In this document: piece by piece, positions 38,033 through 46,677 of the stretch | How the letters are laid out: each line of letters begins with the position of its first letter | Numbering within the stretch: position 1 is the stretch's first letter | Source of the DNA: Modestobacter sp. VKM Ac-2982 | Lineage (GTDB): Bacteria; Actinomycetota; Actinomycetes; Mycobacteriales; Geodermatophilaceae | Length of the DNA: 64,000 nucleotides | NCBI RefSeq assembly: GCF_026967935.1 | Contig: NZ_JAPVBL010000006.1 | Location: 1-64,000 of the forward strand | Direction of reading: 5' to 3' | Translations under genes and position numbers: made by a program | The notes under the pieces: model-generated | What the model was told of the DNA's origin: nothing | Databases searched by the model: none | The model's input: only the letters and a program-made list of their open reading frames with translations

Positions 38033-38261
38033 TTCCTCTGGATAGACGGCCGGACGTCGTCGGTGGGGCGACGGCTCCGGCGCGGCTCAGGCACCGGGTG
38101 GCCGAACAGATCGCACACCTCCTAGCGATCATGTTCGCTCATGAAGTGCGCCGCACCGGGAGGCGGACCATTCTGTCGACACGCGGACTGGCCGCGCAAT
38201 TGCGTCAGGGACCACTCACAGCTGGTGAGCAGAATGGTCGGAGAATTGTGTTCCTGTTCAC
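38033..38261. other. AT-richer intergenic region between TPM and phosphopantetheinyl transferase genes
   Basis: No gene is convincing here. A perfect 10-bp inverted repeat, GACCATTCTG (38166-38175) and CAGAATGGTC (38230-38239), is separated by 54 bases. Inside lies CTCAC-AGCTG-GTGAG (38215-38229). TCATG...CATGA occurs near 38130. It serves as the TPM promoter region and the end of the PPTase transcript. The composition is less GC-rich than the surroundings. Confidence 0.5.
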
Positions 38262-38981
38262 TCAGCGCCCGACTGCGGCTCCAGCGGCGGCCACGTCGGC
38301 CAGCGCGCGGACGACAGGCGCACCCGCACCGGCGACCGCGACCAGCGCCTCCCGCGCCGGGTCGCACCAGTCGGTGAGGTACAGCCCGCGGTACCGGCTC
38401 ACCGCCCGCCCGGCCCGGTCACGGCGCTCGGCCAGCCGGGACAGGTCGACCCGCCCCATCCCGGCCAGCGTCGTCGTCCCGGCCTTCACCAGGCACTCCT
38501 TGCGCGCCCAGTGCCGGAGGGCGAGCAGTGACGGGTCCACCGCCGACCGGACCTGCTGCTGCTCGGCCGGCGCCAGCCCGGGGAACCCGCCGGCTGCGGC
38601 GGCAGCCACCGGGAACCCCTCGACATCCACGCCCACCGGGCGCCAGGCGGCGGCGGCCACCACCGCACCCCGACTGTGGGACCAGCTGACGTGCACGCCG
38701 GGGACGTCCGCGAGGGACGGGCGCCCGTGCCCGGCCGTCCTGCAGTCGGCGCACCACTGGTGCACCGCCAGGCCCGCCAGGGGCCGCCCGGTCAGCGCCG
38801 CAGCGCACCGGCGCACGAGCAGGTGCGCGGCGACGTAGGCGGCCCGATCGGCGGGGTCCTGGAGCGCGGCGCTGCGGGCCCGTTCAGCAACGCCGAGCAG
38901 GCCGACGTCGGCATCGGCGAGGACCTCGTCCGGGCTGGCCACCACGACCAACGGCGCTCGACGCAGGCTCGTGCGCACCAT
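38262..38981 (-). CDS. Sfp-type 4'-phosphopantetheinyl transferase
   Basis: A 239-residue enzyme that transfers phosphopantetheine from CoA to a carrier-protein serine. Diagnostic motifs: VHVSWSHSRGAVV (residues 97-108), VGVDVE (D119, E121, the Mg2+ ligands) and WARKECLVKAG (K161, E162, K166). Size and spacing fit the Sfp/two-ACPS-domain class serving non-ribosomal peptide synthetases. It faces the Pls-type synthetase across a 245-base divergent region, so it most likely primes S587 of that enzyme. GGAGGG precedes ATG 38981. The N-terminal 50 residues are Ala-rich. Confidence 0.92.
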   Translation of the reverse strand: MVRTSLRRAPLVVVASPDEVLADADVGLLGVAERARSAALQDPADRAAYVAAHLLVRRCAAALTGRPLAGLAVHQWCADCRTAGHGRPSLADVPGVHVSWSHSRGAVVAAAAWRPVGVDVEGFPVAAAAAGGFPGLAPAEQQQVRSAVDPSLLALRHWARKECLVKAGTTTLAGMGRVDLSRLAERRDRAGRAVSRYRGLYLTDWCDPAREALVAVAGAGAPVVRALADVAAAGAAVGR

Positions 38982-39226
38982 CCCAGCCCTCCGACCCCTC
39001 GACCGGGCAGCCAGCCCAACTCCTCACTCAACGGAGTCGGTTGACCGCAACGGGAATTTGTTCGTCATTTTTGGTTTGCGCATTTCTCAACGGAGAGCAT
39101 TCACTCGAACACAGTCCGTGAAAGTTGAACAAAGATCTGTGAGTTGACCCAGAACGGGTGGCATGACCCCGTGTTTCTCCTTAGCGTCGGCCGTGGTTCC
39201 TGATTGTCAACTGTGAGAGCGAGTTC
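38982..39226. promoter_or_regulatory. Divergent promoter region of PPTase and pls with repeated TCAAC/GTTGA elements
   Basis: This is a notably AT-rich stretch. The decamer CTCAACGGAG occurs at 39027 and 39086. The pentamer TCAAC or its complement occurs at 39028, 39040, 39088, 39124, 39143 and 39207. TAGCGT at 39182-39187 could be the -10 for pls, leaving a leader of about 35 bases, with GAGAG before ATG 39227. Repeats like these are candidate sites for a regulator; none can be named. Confidence 0.5.
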
Positions 39227-42200
39227 ATGTCGACGGAGAGCGAGAGCCAGGACTTCATCCCGGGCTTCACCACCCCCAGGGACGCGGGAGTCGACTCCGT
39301 CACCCGACGCTTCTCGTTCTCCGAGAACGTCGCGGGTGCTCCACCTCGACCGCAGCAGGACACCACCCGGCTGTCCCAGTTCTTCGAGCGGACGTGTGAC
39401 GAGCACCCCTCGTCCACGGCGCTGGAGTGCGACGGCGAGCGGCTGAGCTACGCCGACCTCGACCAGCGGGCCAACCGGCTGGCGCACCACCTGCTCGGGC
39501 TCGGCATCCGGTCCGGCGTCCGGGTGGGGATCCTGCTGGACCGCTCGGTCAACACCTACGTCGCCCTGCTCGCCGTGACGAAGACGGAGGCGACCTTCGT
39601 CCCGATCGACCCGGCTGCCCCGGCCGACCGGGTGCAGTTCCAGGCCGAGGACTCCGATCTCGCGCTGGTGGTCACCACCACCTCGTTCGCCGCCACCTGC
39701 AGCGGGCTCCCCTGCCCGCCGCTGTTCCTGGACGAACTGGGCGGCGACCTCGCGGCCGCCCCGAGCTGGCGACCCGACCTGGAGACCAGTGGCGACCCGG
39801 TCTGCTACGTCATCTACACCTCGGGCTCCAGCGGCCGTCCCAAGGGCGTGGAGATCGCCCAGTCGAGCATCTGCAACTTCATCGGCATCGTCCCGGTGCT
39901 GTACGGCGTCGAGCCGACCGACCGGGTCTACCAGGGCATGACGATCGCCTTCGACTTCTCCATCGAGGAGATCTGGCCGACCTGGGCCGTGGGCGCGACC
40001 CTCGTCGCCGGTCCCACGGACGGGCGCCGGGTGGGCTCCGGGCTGGCCGACTTCCTGGCCGAGCAGGAGATCACGATGATCTACTGCGTCCCCACCGTGC
40101 TCGCCACGCTCGACCGCACCCTCCCGCTGATCCGCACGGTGAACGTCGGCGGCGAGGCCTGCCCGCGGGAGCTCGTCGACCGCTGGGGTCCCGGTCGTCG
40201 CATCCTCAACACCTACGGCCCGACGGAGACCACCGTCACCTGCACGATGGCCGAGCTCTACCCCGGCAAGCCGGTGACGATCGGGCGGCCGCTGCCGACC
40301 TACCGCGTCACCCTGCTGGACGACGAGCGCCGGCCGGTCGGCAACGGTGAGATCGGCGAGATCTGCGTCGGCGGGCCCGGCGTTGCGCTCGGTTACGTCA
40401 ACCGGCCCGACCTGACGGCCGACCGCTTCCTGCCCGACCCGCACGGCTACCCCGGTGAGCGGCTGTACCGCACCGGTGACCTGGGTCGCTTCCTCCCCGA
40501 CGGCGAGCTGGAGTACCTCGGCCGCGCCGACAGCGAGGTGAAGGTCCGCGGCCACCGCGTCGACCTCCAGGAGATCGAGGGGATGCTCCTGCAGCACGAC
40601 CGGGTCACCGCCGCGGTCGTCACGCTGCTGCCAGCGCCGGAGAGCGGCGGCGAGCTCGCCGCCTACGTGATCCCCCGCCCCGGGGACGACGCCGCAGACC
40701 TGGTCGCCGAGCTGCACGACCTGCTCCTCGAGCAGCTGCCGCCCTACATGGTCCCGGCCTTCCTCGACGTCGTCTCCACCATCCCGATGCTGCCGAGCGG
40801 CAAGGCCGACCGGAAGGCGCTGCCCGAACCGCAGGGCCCGCGCCTGATGCGCGACACCGGGGCCTACGTGCCGCCGGACACCCCCGTCGAGGCCTGGGTG
40901 GCCGGGATCTGGGAGGAGGCGTTCGGCCTGCCGGGCGGTTCGGTGTCGGTCGAGGCAAACTTCTTCGACGCGCTCGGTGGTCACTCGCTGCTCGCCGCAC
41001 GGATCATCTCCACGATGCGCTCCAGCGACCTGGGTGCCGGGTTGTCCATCCTCGAGCTCTACCGGCACCCGACGGTCCGGTCCCTCGCCGCGCACCTGGA
41101 GGACGACGCCCGGTCCGGCGACGCGGTCGCCGAGCCGCACCTGCGCCGCCCGGTGCAGTCCTCCCGCCGCCGGGTCGCGACCTTCGGGTCGGCCCAGTTC
41201 GCCACCTTCTACGGCATCGTCCTGCTGTTCCTGTTCCCGGCCGCGCTGGTCTACGCGCTGAACGACGGGGAGCCCTCGGCCGCACTTGTCGTCCAGCTGG
41301 CCCTCGCCCTGCCCGCGTTCTTCCTCGTCGTCCGCTGGGCGCTCCCGGTGGTCGGCTCACGGCTGTTGTCGCGAGGACTGCAGCCCGGTGACCACCCGCT
41401 GTGGAGCTGGACCCACCTCCGGGTCTGGACCGTGCAGAAGCTGATGGTGATCTCCCCGCTGACGGTCCTGAGCGGATCCCCGTGGGCGGCCACCTACCTG
41501 CGCCTGGCCGGGGCACGGATCGACGACGACTGCCACATCGGGACGTCGGAGATCAGCCTCCCGGCGATGCTGGACATCGGCCCGGGCGCGACCCTCGGCT
41601 ACGGCACCCAGTTGCACGGCCACCGGGTCGCCGACGGCGTCCTCTCCCTCGGCGTCGTCTCCGTGGGCGCCCACGCGACCCTCGGCTCGCAGTCGCTGCT
41701 GGAGGCCGGCTCGGCGGTCGAGGACGGCGGCGTCCTCCGGGAGCAGTCGCTGCTGCCCGCCGGCGAGATCGTCCCCGCCGGTGCGACCTGGGCCGGTTCG
41801 CCGGCTCGTGCCTCGACCGAGCCGGCCGACCCGGTCCTCGGGTTGATGACCAGCTGCACGGCTGCACCCACCACCTGGACGCGTCAGCTGCGGACCGGTT
41901 TCGCCGCCGGCATCGCGCTCCTGGAGCTGCTGCCCTTCTTCGTGCTGCTCCCCGTGGTCGCGCTGGTGTGGTGGGTGCTGCTGACCTTCGGGCTGGGCGC
42001 TGCCCTCCTCGCCACCGCGCTCTCCGGCCCGGTCTTCGTGGCAGCCTCGTGCGCGCTCATCCTGGGCTGCCGCCGGCTGGCCCTGACGGAGACGCCGCCC
42101 GGCGTGCACCACGTGCGCTCCAAGCTCGGGCTGGAGAAGTGGCTGGGCGACAAGCTGCTGGAGATGAGCCTGATGCTCAACAACAGCATGTACGCGACGC

Positions 42201-43381
42201 TCTACACCTCCATCTGGCTGCGGGCGATGGGGACCAAGGTCGGCCGTGGCGCCGAGGTCTCCACCATCGCGAACATCGACCCCGACCTGCTCACCCTGGG
42301 CGAGGGCAGCTTCGTGGCGGACATGGCCAGCGTCGGCAGCGCCACCTACGCCAACGGGCACGTGGCCTTCCAGGTCACCGAGGTCGGTGCCCGCGCCTTC
42401 GTCGGGAACGCCGCCTACATCCCGTCGGGTTCACACCTGGGCGACGGCTCGCTGATCGGCGTCCGGAGCGTGCCGCCGACCGGAGGCGTGCCGGCGGACA
42501 GCTCGTGGCTCGGCTCCCCGCCGATCAACCTGCCGCGCCGGGAGATGTACGAGGAGTACACCGAGGCGGAGACCTTCACGCCCAGCCGCCGTCGGGTGCG
42601 CGCCCGGTACGCGATCGAGTTCCTGCGGATCGTGCTGCCGAGCTCGATCCTGGCCCTGGCGATGTTCGGCACGCTGTACGGCGCCTCGGTCCTCGCGGCC
42701 AACCAGGGCGTGCTCGTCACCGTGCTGGTCGCGCCGCTGATCGCGCTGCTCTCCAGCCTCGCCGTCGTGGTGGGGGTCGCGGTGCTCAAGTGGGTCCTCG
42801 TCGGCCGGTACCAGCCGCGGGTGGAGCCGCTGTGGAGCGGCTTCGTGCGCCGGACCGAGTTCGTCACCGGCATCTACGAGGCGGCTGCCGTCCCGGCGCT
42901 GCTGACCTGGCTGACCGGGACACCGCTGCTCGGCCCGCTGCTGCGGCTCTACGGGGCGAAGATCGGCCGGCGGACCCTGATCGACACCACCTACCTCACC
43001 GAGTTCGACCTGGTGACCCTGGGCGACGACGTCTCCGTGGGCACCAACGCCTCCCTGCAGACCCACCTGTTCGAGGACCGGGTCATGAAGATGGACCACG
43101 TCATCGTCCGGGACCGGGCGAGCGTCGGGGACAAGTCCGTCGTCCTCTACGGCTCCACCGTGGAGGAGGACGCCACCATCGCCGACCTCTCCTTGGTCAT
43201 GAAGGGCGAGGTGCTGCCCGCCGGCACCGCGTGGAGCGGCATCCCCGCCCAGAAGGTGGGCCGCGCACCGGCCAGCACGCTGCCGCTCCGGGACGACCCG
43301 GCGCTCGACAGCCCGGCGGTCGACAACCCGACCACCGAGAGCCGGCAGCTCAGCACCGCGTCGAACAGCCGGGAGGTGTGA
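39227..43381 (+). CDS. pls: Pls/PosA-type membrane non-ribosomal peptide synthetase (homopoly(amino acid) synthetase)
   Basis: A 1384-residue single-module enzyme. The adenylation domain spans about 50-545 (YTSGSSGRPKGVE from 197, FDFSIEEIW, NTYGPTETT, YRTGDLGR, GHRVDLQEIE, PSGKADRKALP). The thiolation domain is at about 555-625, with GGHSLLAAR and carrier S587. Three pairs of membrane helices (about 657-707, 890-946, 1134-1190) alternate with three left-handed beta-helix domains (about 770-865, 1000-1110, 1240-1355). There is no classical condensation or thioesterase domain. This is the architecture of Streptomyces epsilon-poly-L-lysine synthetase, in which the tandem C-terminal domains form isopeptide bonds iteratively. 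By-eye alignment to GrsA gives pocket residues D243 and E247 (positions 235 and 239), consistent with a basic amino acid. The polymer identity is unproven. Confidence 0.92.
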   Translation: MSTESESQDFIPGFTTPRDAGVDSVTRRFSFSENVAGAPPRPQQDTTRLSQFFERTCDEHPSSTALECDGERLSYADLDQRANRLAHHLLGLGIRSGVRVGILLDRSVNTYVALLAVTKTEATFVPIDPAAPADRVQFQAEDSDLALVVTTTSFAATCSGLPCPPLFLDELGGDLAAAPSWRPDLETSGDPVCYVIYTSGSSGRPKGVEIAQSSICNFIGIVPVLYGVEPTDRVYQGMTIAFDFSIEEIWPTWAVGATLVAGPTDGRRVGSGLADFLAEQEITMIYCVPTVLATLDRTLPLIRTVNVGGEACPRELVDRWGPGRRILNTYGPTETTVTCTMAELYPGKPVTIGRPLPTYRVTLLDDERRPVGNGEIGEICVGGPGVALGYVNRPDLTADRFLPDPHGYPGERLYRTGDLGRFLPDGELEYLGRADSEVKVRGHRVDLQEIEGMLLQHDRVTAAVVTLLPAPESGGELAAYVIPRPGDDAADLVAELHDLLLEQLPPYMVPAFLDVVSTIPMLPSGKADRKALPEPQGPRLMRDTGAYVPPDTPVEAWVAGIWEEAFGLPGGSVSVEANFFDALGGHSLLAARIISTMRSSDLGAGLSILELYRHPTVRSLAAHLEDDARSGDAVAEPHLRRPVQSSRRRVATFGSAQFATFYGIVLLFLFPAALVYALNDGEPSAALVVQLALALPAFFLVVRWALPVVGSRLLSRGLQPGDHPLWSWTHLRVWTVQKLMVISPLTVLSGSPWAATYLRLAGARIDDDCHIGTSEISLPAMLDIGPGATLGYGTQLHGHRVADGVLSLGVVSVGAHATLGSQSLLEAGSAVEDGGVLREQSLLPAGEIVPAGATWAGSPARASTEPADPVLGLMTSCTAAPTTWTRQLRTGFAAGIALLELLPFFVLLPVVALVWWVLLTFGLGAALLATALSGPVFVAASCALILGCRRLALTETPPGVHHVRSKLGLEKWLGDKLLEMSLMLNNSMYATLYTSIWLRAMGTKVGRGAEVSTIANIDPDLLTLGEGSFVADMASVGSATYANGHVAFQVTEVGARAFVGNAAYIPSGSHLGDGSLIGVRSVPPTGGVPADSSWLGSPPINLPRREMYEEYTEAETFTPSRRRVRARYAIEFLRIVLPSSILALAMFGTLYGASVLAANQGVLVTVLVAPLIALLSSLAVVVGVAVLKWVLVGRYQPRVEPLWSGFVRRTEFVTGIYEAAAVPALLTWLTGTPLLGPLLRLYGAKIGRRTLIDTTYLTEFDLVTLGDDVSVGTNASLQTHLFEDRVMKMDHVIVRDRASVGDKSVVLYGSTVEEDATIADLSLVMKGEVLPAGTAWSGIPAQKVGRAPASTLPLRDDPALDSPAVDNPTTESRQLSTASNSREV

Positions 43382-43383
43382 CC

Positions 43384-44718
43384 GTGTCCCAGACCAGCGA
43401 GCACCAGAACATCGTGGCTCCGCTGCCCCCGGAGCCCGGTGCCACCGTGGCGGCACTGCCGCACAGCTGCGCACCGGCCGGCGACGTCGCCGGCACCCCA
43501 GCCGAGGACACTCCGGCGAAGGCGGCACCCCGGCGCCCGCGCACACGACTGATCGGGATCGACGCCGCCCGCGGCGTCGCCCTGGTGGGCATGATGTCGG
43601 TGCACCTGATCCCCGCGGCCACCGACGACGGCGGCGTGTCGTGGGCGTGGCTGCTCTCCAACGGCAAGGCCTCCGCGCTGTTCGCCCTGCTCGCCGGCGT
43701 CGGCATCGCCTTCTCCACCGGTCGGCGCCGTCCGCCCCGCGGCCTCGCCTGGCGGGCCGGTGCGCTGTCCCTGCTGACCAGGGCCGTGATCATCGCGGCG
43801 ATCGGCCTCGCGCTCGGGTACGTCGTCGGCACCGGCGACGCCGCGGTGATCCTGGCGTACTACGGCGTGCTCTTCGCCCTGGCCATCCCGTTCCTGCGGC
43901 TGTCGACCCGCGGGCTGGTGGTGGCGGCGACGATCGCCGCGCTGGTCATGCCGCTGGTCAGCTATGCGCTGCGACTGGAGCTGACGCCGGTCCCAGAGGC
44001 CAACCCGACGCTGACCGACCTGGTCACCGACCCGCTGGGGCTGCTGCTCCAGCTGACCCTCACCGGGGTGTTCCCCGCCCTGGTCTGGATCGCCTACCTG
44101 CTGGCCGGCATGGCCGTGGGCCGGGCGGTGCTCGCCTCGCGGCGGGTCGTCGGCCAGATCACGCTGCTCGGCCTGGCGCTCGCCCTGGCGTCCAGCCTGC
44201 TGTCGATGCTGCTGCTGACCGTCGGCGGCCGGGGTGACCTCCTCCGCGCGGACGCGGTGCAGACCATGGACTTCGAGCTCTACCAGGAGACCCTGACCTG
44301 GGGCCCGTCGGGGACGACGCCGACCAACAGCCCGTGGTGGCTGGTCGCCACGGCGCCGCACAGCGGCAGCCCGCTGGACCTCGCCTTCACCATCGGGGTG
44401 GCGCTGGCCGTGCTGGGCGCGTGCCTGCTGCTCGGCCGGGGCCTGCAGCCGCTGCTGCGCCCGCTGGCCGCCGGCGGCAGCATGACGCTGACCCTCTACA
44501 GCGTCCACCTGCTGCTGGTGGCCGCACCGTTCCCCCGCGGCGTGCTGAACCTGGTCGTGCAGGTCGTCCTGCTGCTGACCTTCGCCCTGGTCTGGAACCG
44601 CAGCCACCTGCGCGGGCCGCTGGAGGAGCTGGTCTGGCGGGCGACCGACGCCGTGCGCCGGAAGGTGATGGGCTCACCGGGAGCGCACCGGGCGCCGGCC
44701 ACCACGGCCGGCAGCTGA
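43384..44718 (+). CDS. Polytopic acyltransferase-like membrane protein (HGSNAT/DUF1624-DUF418 type)
   Basis: A 444-residue protein. A cytosolic Pro/Ala-rich N-terminus of about 55 residues leads into RLIGIDAARGVALVGMMSVHLIP, the signature first helix of the heparan-alpha-glucosaminide N-acetyltransferase/YeiB superfamily. About ten membrane helices follow, with LLSNGKASALFALLAGVGIAF and SMTLTLYSVHLLLV. Such proteins move acetyl groups across membranes onto amines or sugars. GTG 43384 follows GGGAGG and lies 3 bases from the pls stop; GTG 43378 would overlap it. Co-expression suggests modification or export-linked handling of the Pls product (inference). Confidence 0.82.
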   Translation: MSQTSEHQNIVAPLPPEPGATVAALPHSCAPAGDVAGTPAEDTPAKAAPRRPRTRLIGIDAARGVALVGMMSVHLIPAATDDGGVSWAWLLSNGKASALFALLAGVGIAFSTGRRRPPRGLAWRAGALSLLTRAVIIAAIGLALGYVVGTGDAAVILAYYGVLFALAIPFLRLSTRGLVVAATIAALVMPLVSYALRLELTPVPEANPTLTDLVTDPLGLLLQLTLTGVFPALVWIAYLLAGMAVGRAVLASRRVVGQITLLGLALALASSLLSMLLLTVGGRGDLLRADAVQTMDFELYQETLTWGPSGTTPTNSPWWLVATAPHSGSPLDLAFTIGVALAVLGACLLLGRGLQPLLRPLAAGGSMTLTLYSVHLLLVAAPFPRGVLNLVVQVVLLLTFALVWNRSHLRGPLEELVWRATDAVRRKVMGSPGAHRAPATTAGS

Positions 44719-44720
44719 GC

Positions 44721-45440
44721 ATGTTCGGGCGGGGCGGCTTCGGGCGGGGCGGTGACCGGCGGCTGGCGCTGGTCTACCGGGGCCCGGCCTCCACGGACGG
44801 CTGCCCGGAGGCGGTGGCGGGTGCGCTGGCGCGGAGCCGGTGGGACCTCGACGTCCGCTTCGTCGGGCCCAAGGAGCAGCTCGCTCTGGAGCCGGCGGTG
44901 CTCGCCTCCGCCGTGCTCTACGCCCAGCCCGGCGGCGGTGAGCTGAAGAAGGCCTGGCGCAAGCTCCGCAAGCAGGCGCCGGCGATCCAGGAGTACGTCG
45001 CCGGCGGCGGCCGCTACCTGGGCTTCTGCCTCGGCGGGTACCTCGCCGGGGAGACCCCCGGCTTCGGGCTCCTGCCCGGGGACGCCGACCAGTTCGTCTC
45101 CTCCCCCGGGGCGTGGCCGACCCACACCGACGACGCGGTGGCCACGGTGATCTGGGACGGCCACCGCCGGGAGGTGTTCTTCCAGGACGGCGCCTGGTTC
45201 GACCTCGATCCGGCCCGCGGGCCGGCCGAGGTGCTGGCCACCTACGAGAACGGGCTGCCCGCGGCCGTGGTCGCGCCCTTCGGCGCCGGCGCGGTCGGCG
45301 TCGTCGGGCCGCATCCCGAGGCGACGCCGGACTGGTTCACCGACGTCGGACTGCCCGTGCCCGCGGACCTGCGGGCCGACCTCACCCAGGACCTCGTCGA
45401 CCGGGTGATGCGGATCGGTCAGGTCACCCCGACCCGCTGA
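44721..45440 (+). CDS. BPL_N domain protein (class I glutamine-amidotransferase-like)
   Basis: A 239-residue protein. The fold is that of the N-terminal domain of eukaryotic biotin-protein ligases: LALVYRGPASTDGCPEAVAGAL, VLYAQPGGGELKKAWRKL, a nucleophile-elbow-like YLGFCLGGYLAG with Cys, and GVVGPHPEATPDWF holding His and Glu. It resembles a triad hydrolase or amidotransferase without its synthetase partner. It starts 2 bases after the membrane acyltransferase stop, so it is the third gene of the pls operon. A role in releasing or hydrolysing amide products is possible; nothing shows it. A large terminator follows. Confidence 0.8.
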   Translation: MFGRGGFGRGGDRRLALVYRGPASTDGCPEAVAGALARSRWDLDVRFVGPKEQLALEPAVLASAVLYAQPGGGELKKAWRKLRKQAPAIQEYVAGGGRYLGFCLGGYLAGETPGFGLLPGDADQFVSSPGAWPTHTDDAVATVIWDGHRREVFFQDGAWFDLDPARGPAEVLATYENGLPAAVVAPFGAGAVGVVGPHPEATPDWFTDVGLPVPADLRADLTQDLVDRVMRIGQVTPTR

Positions 45441-45441
45441 A

Positions 45442-45491
45442 CACCGCAGGCCGCCGTGCGGAGCTCGCGCTCCGCACGGCGGCCTGCGGTG
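45442..45491 (+). terminator. Very long hairpin ending the pls operon
   Basis: A perfect 23-bp stem begins CACCGCAGGCCGCCGTGCGG with a TCGC loop and starts 1 base after the BPL_N stop. It lies between convergent genes and probably terminates both. Confidence 0.92.
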
Positions 45492-45513
45492 CGGGATGGT
45501 CCCGCGGTCGACG

Positions 45514-46677
45514 TCAGCCCTCGTCGAGGAAGCCGGCGACGATCGTGCCGAACTGACCGCCCCGATCGTGGCCCACCCCGGCCGGGGCGACGAGCCGGGT
45601 GTTGAGGCCCTGAGCCGAGTACCACTGCTGCCCGGCCTGCGCGCCGTAGGGCCCGGAGAGCGCGTTGAACCCGCCGCCGGCGCCGGTGTCCTGGGCGCCG
45701 GTGTCCCAGCGCAGGGCGACCTTGCCCTTGACGTCGGCGGGGATGCTGGCCCGAGCCGCCGGTGCGCCACCGCCACCGATCGCGATGACCCCGCCGCCGC
45801 CGGACCAGAGCGCCGGGTGGGCAGGGAAGACGAAGCGAGTCGCCGCCTGCGCACCCGAGGAGTAGCCGGCGAACCAGAGCTCACCGGCGCCGTACTGGGC
45901 CTTCGCGTCGGCGATCAGCGCCGCCAGGTACTTCGCGTACCCGGCGGCGTCCCCCCGCTCCCAGCACTGGCAGGAGCGGTTGGGGCTGAACGGCGCCACG
46001 AGCACCATGTTGCGCTCCCGGGCCACCGCGGCCAGCCCCTTCGACCCGCCGATGGCATAGGACTGGGTCGGGTTCTCGATGCCGTACTCGCCGGTGCCGT
46101 CGGCGTACACCAGCAGGCCGATCGGCTTCGCCGGGTCGATGCCCTCGGCGAAGACCCGGTAGTCCGCGGTGTAGCCCGCGGCGCTGAAGGACGTCGTCCG
46201 GTTGGTCAGGGTCGCCGTGGGCGCCGTGCGGACCGGGGTGCTGGCGACCGGAGCCGGGGCCGGTGCCGGAGCCGGTGTCGGTGCCGGCGCGGGAGCTGGC
46301 GCGGGAGCCGGGGTGCTGGCGACGGGGGCGGGCGCCGGGGCCGGAGCCGGGGAGGGGGCCGGAGCCGGGGAGGGGGCCGGAGCCGGGGCGGCCGTCGTGG
46401 GAGCCGGCGCCTGGGTGCGCTGACGGGCCCGGTCGGCGCGCCGAGGGGCCTTGTCGGCCCGGACCGCGTTCAGCTCGACCGCGGTCTCTGCCTGCGGCTG
46501 CTCACTGCTCGCCGGCGAAGCGGCGGGCGCGGTGTCCGCGACGTTGGTGGCGCCGAAGACGGCGCTCACGCACAGGAAGGCGGCGGCCACGCCGGCGCGG
46601 GCGCGCCGACCCTGGCGGGAGGAGAGGGCGGACAGGAAGCGGCGGCCATGGCCACTCCGGGTGTGACGTCTGGACAA
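45514..46677 (-). CDS. Secreted alpha/beta-hydrolase with Pro/Ala linker
   Basis: A 387-residue protein. I propose a TTG start at 46677 because GGAGGGG lies eight bases upstream and the translated N-terminus then reads as a twin-basic signal peptide (RRARAGVAAAFLCVSAVFG). A PAPAPAP linker (about 80-150) leads to an esterase-like domain with YRVFAEGIDPAKPIGLLVYADG, nucleophile elbow GYSSGAQAA and a C-terminal GHDRGG histidine. A disulfide-capable SCQCW lies between. It resembles PHB-depolymerase/feruloyl-esterase type enzymes; substrate unknown. It is convergent with the pls operon. Confidence 0.8.
   Translation of the reverse strand: MSRRHTRSGHGRRFLSALSSRQGRRARAGVAAAFLCVSAVFGATNVADTAPAASPASSEQPQAETAVELNAVRADKAPRRADRARQRTQAPAPTTAAPAPAPSPAPAPSPAPAPAPAPVASTPAPAPAPAPAPTPAPAPAPAPVASTPVRTAPTATLTNRTTSFSAAGYTADYRVFAEGIDPAKPIGLLVYADGTGEYGIENPTQSYAIGGSKGLAAVARERNMVLVAPFSPNRSCQCWERGDAAGYAKYLAALIADAKAQYGAGELWFAGYSSGAQAATRFVFPAHPALWSGGGGVIAIGGGGAPAARASIPADVKGKVALRWDTGAQDTGAGGGFNALSGPYGAQAGQQWYSAQGLNTRLVAPAGVGHDRGGQFGTIVAGFLDEG
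46245..46400 (-). repeat. Low-complexity GGAGCCGGGGCCGG-type repeat (PAPAP linker)
   Basis: Tandem short GC repeats encode the alternating Pro/Ala linker of the hydrolase. They include two copies of a PVAST block (near 46245 and 46310). Prone to length variation. Confidence 0.7.

Noticed and set aside
39053-39076. GGAAT-N16-GTT upstream of pls as a SigR promoter
   Set aside because: The spacer is two bases shorter than in the GGAAT-N18-GTT consensus, the region is AT-rich, and a TAGCGT closer to the gene is at least as good; not strong enough to report.
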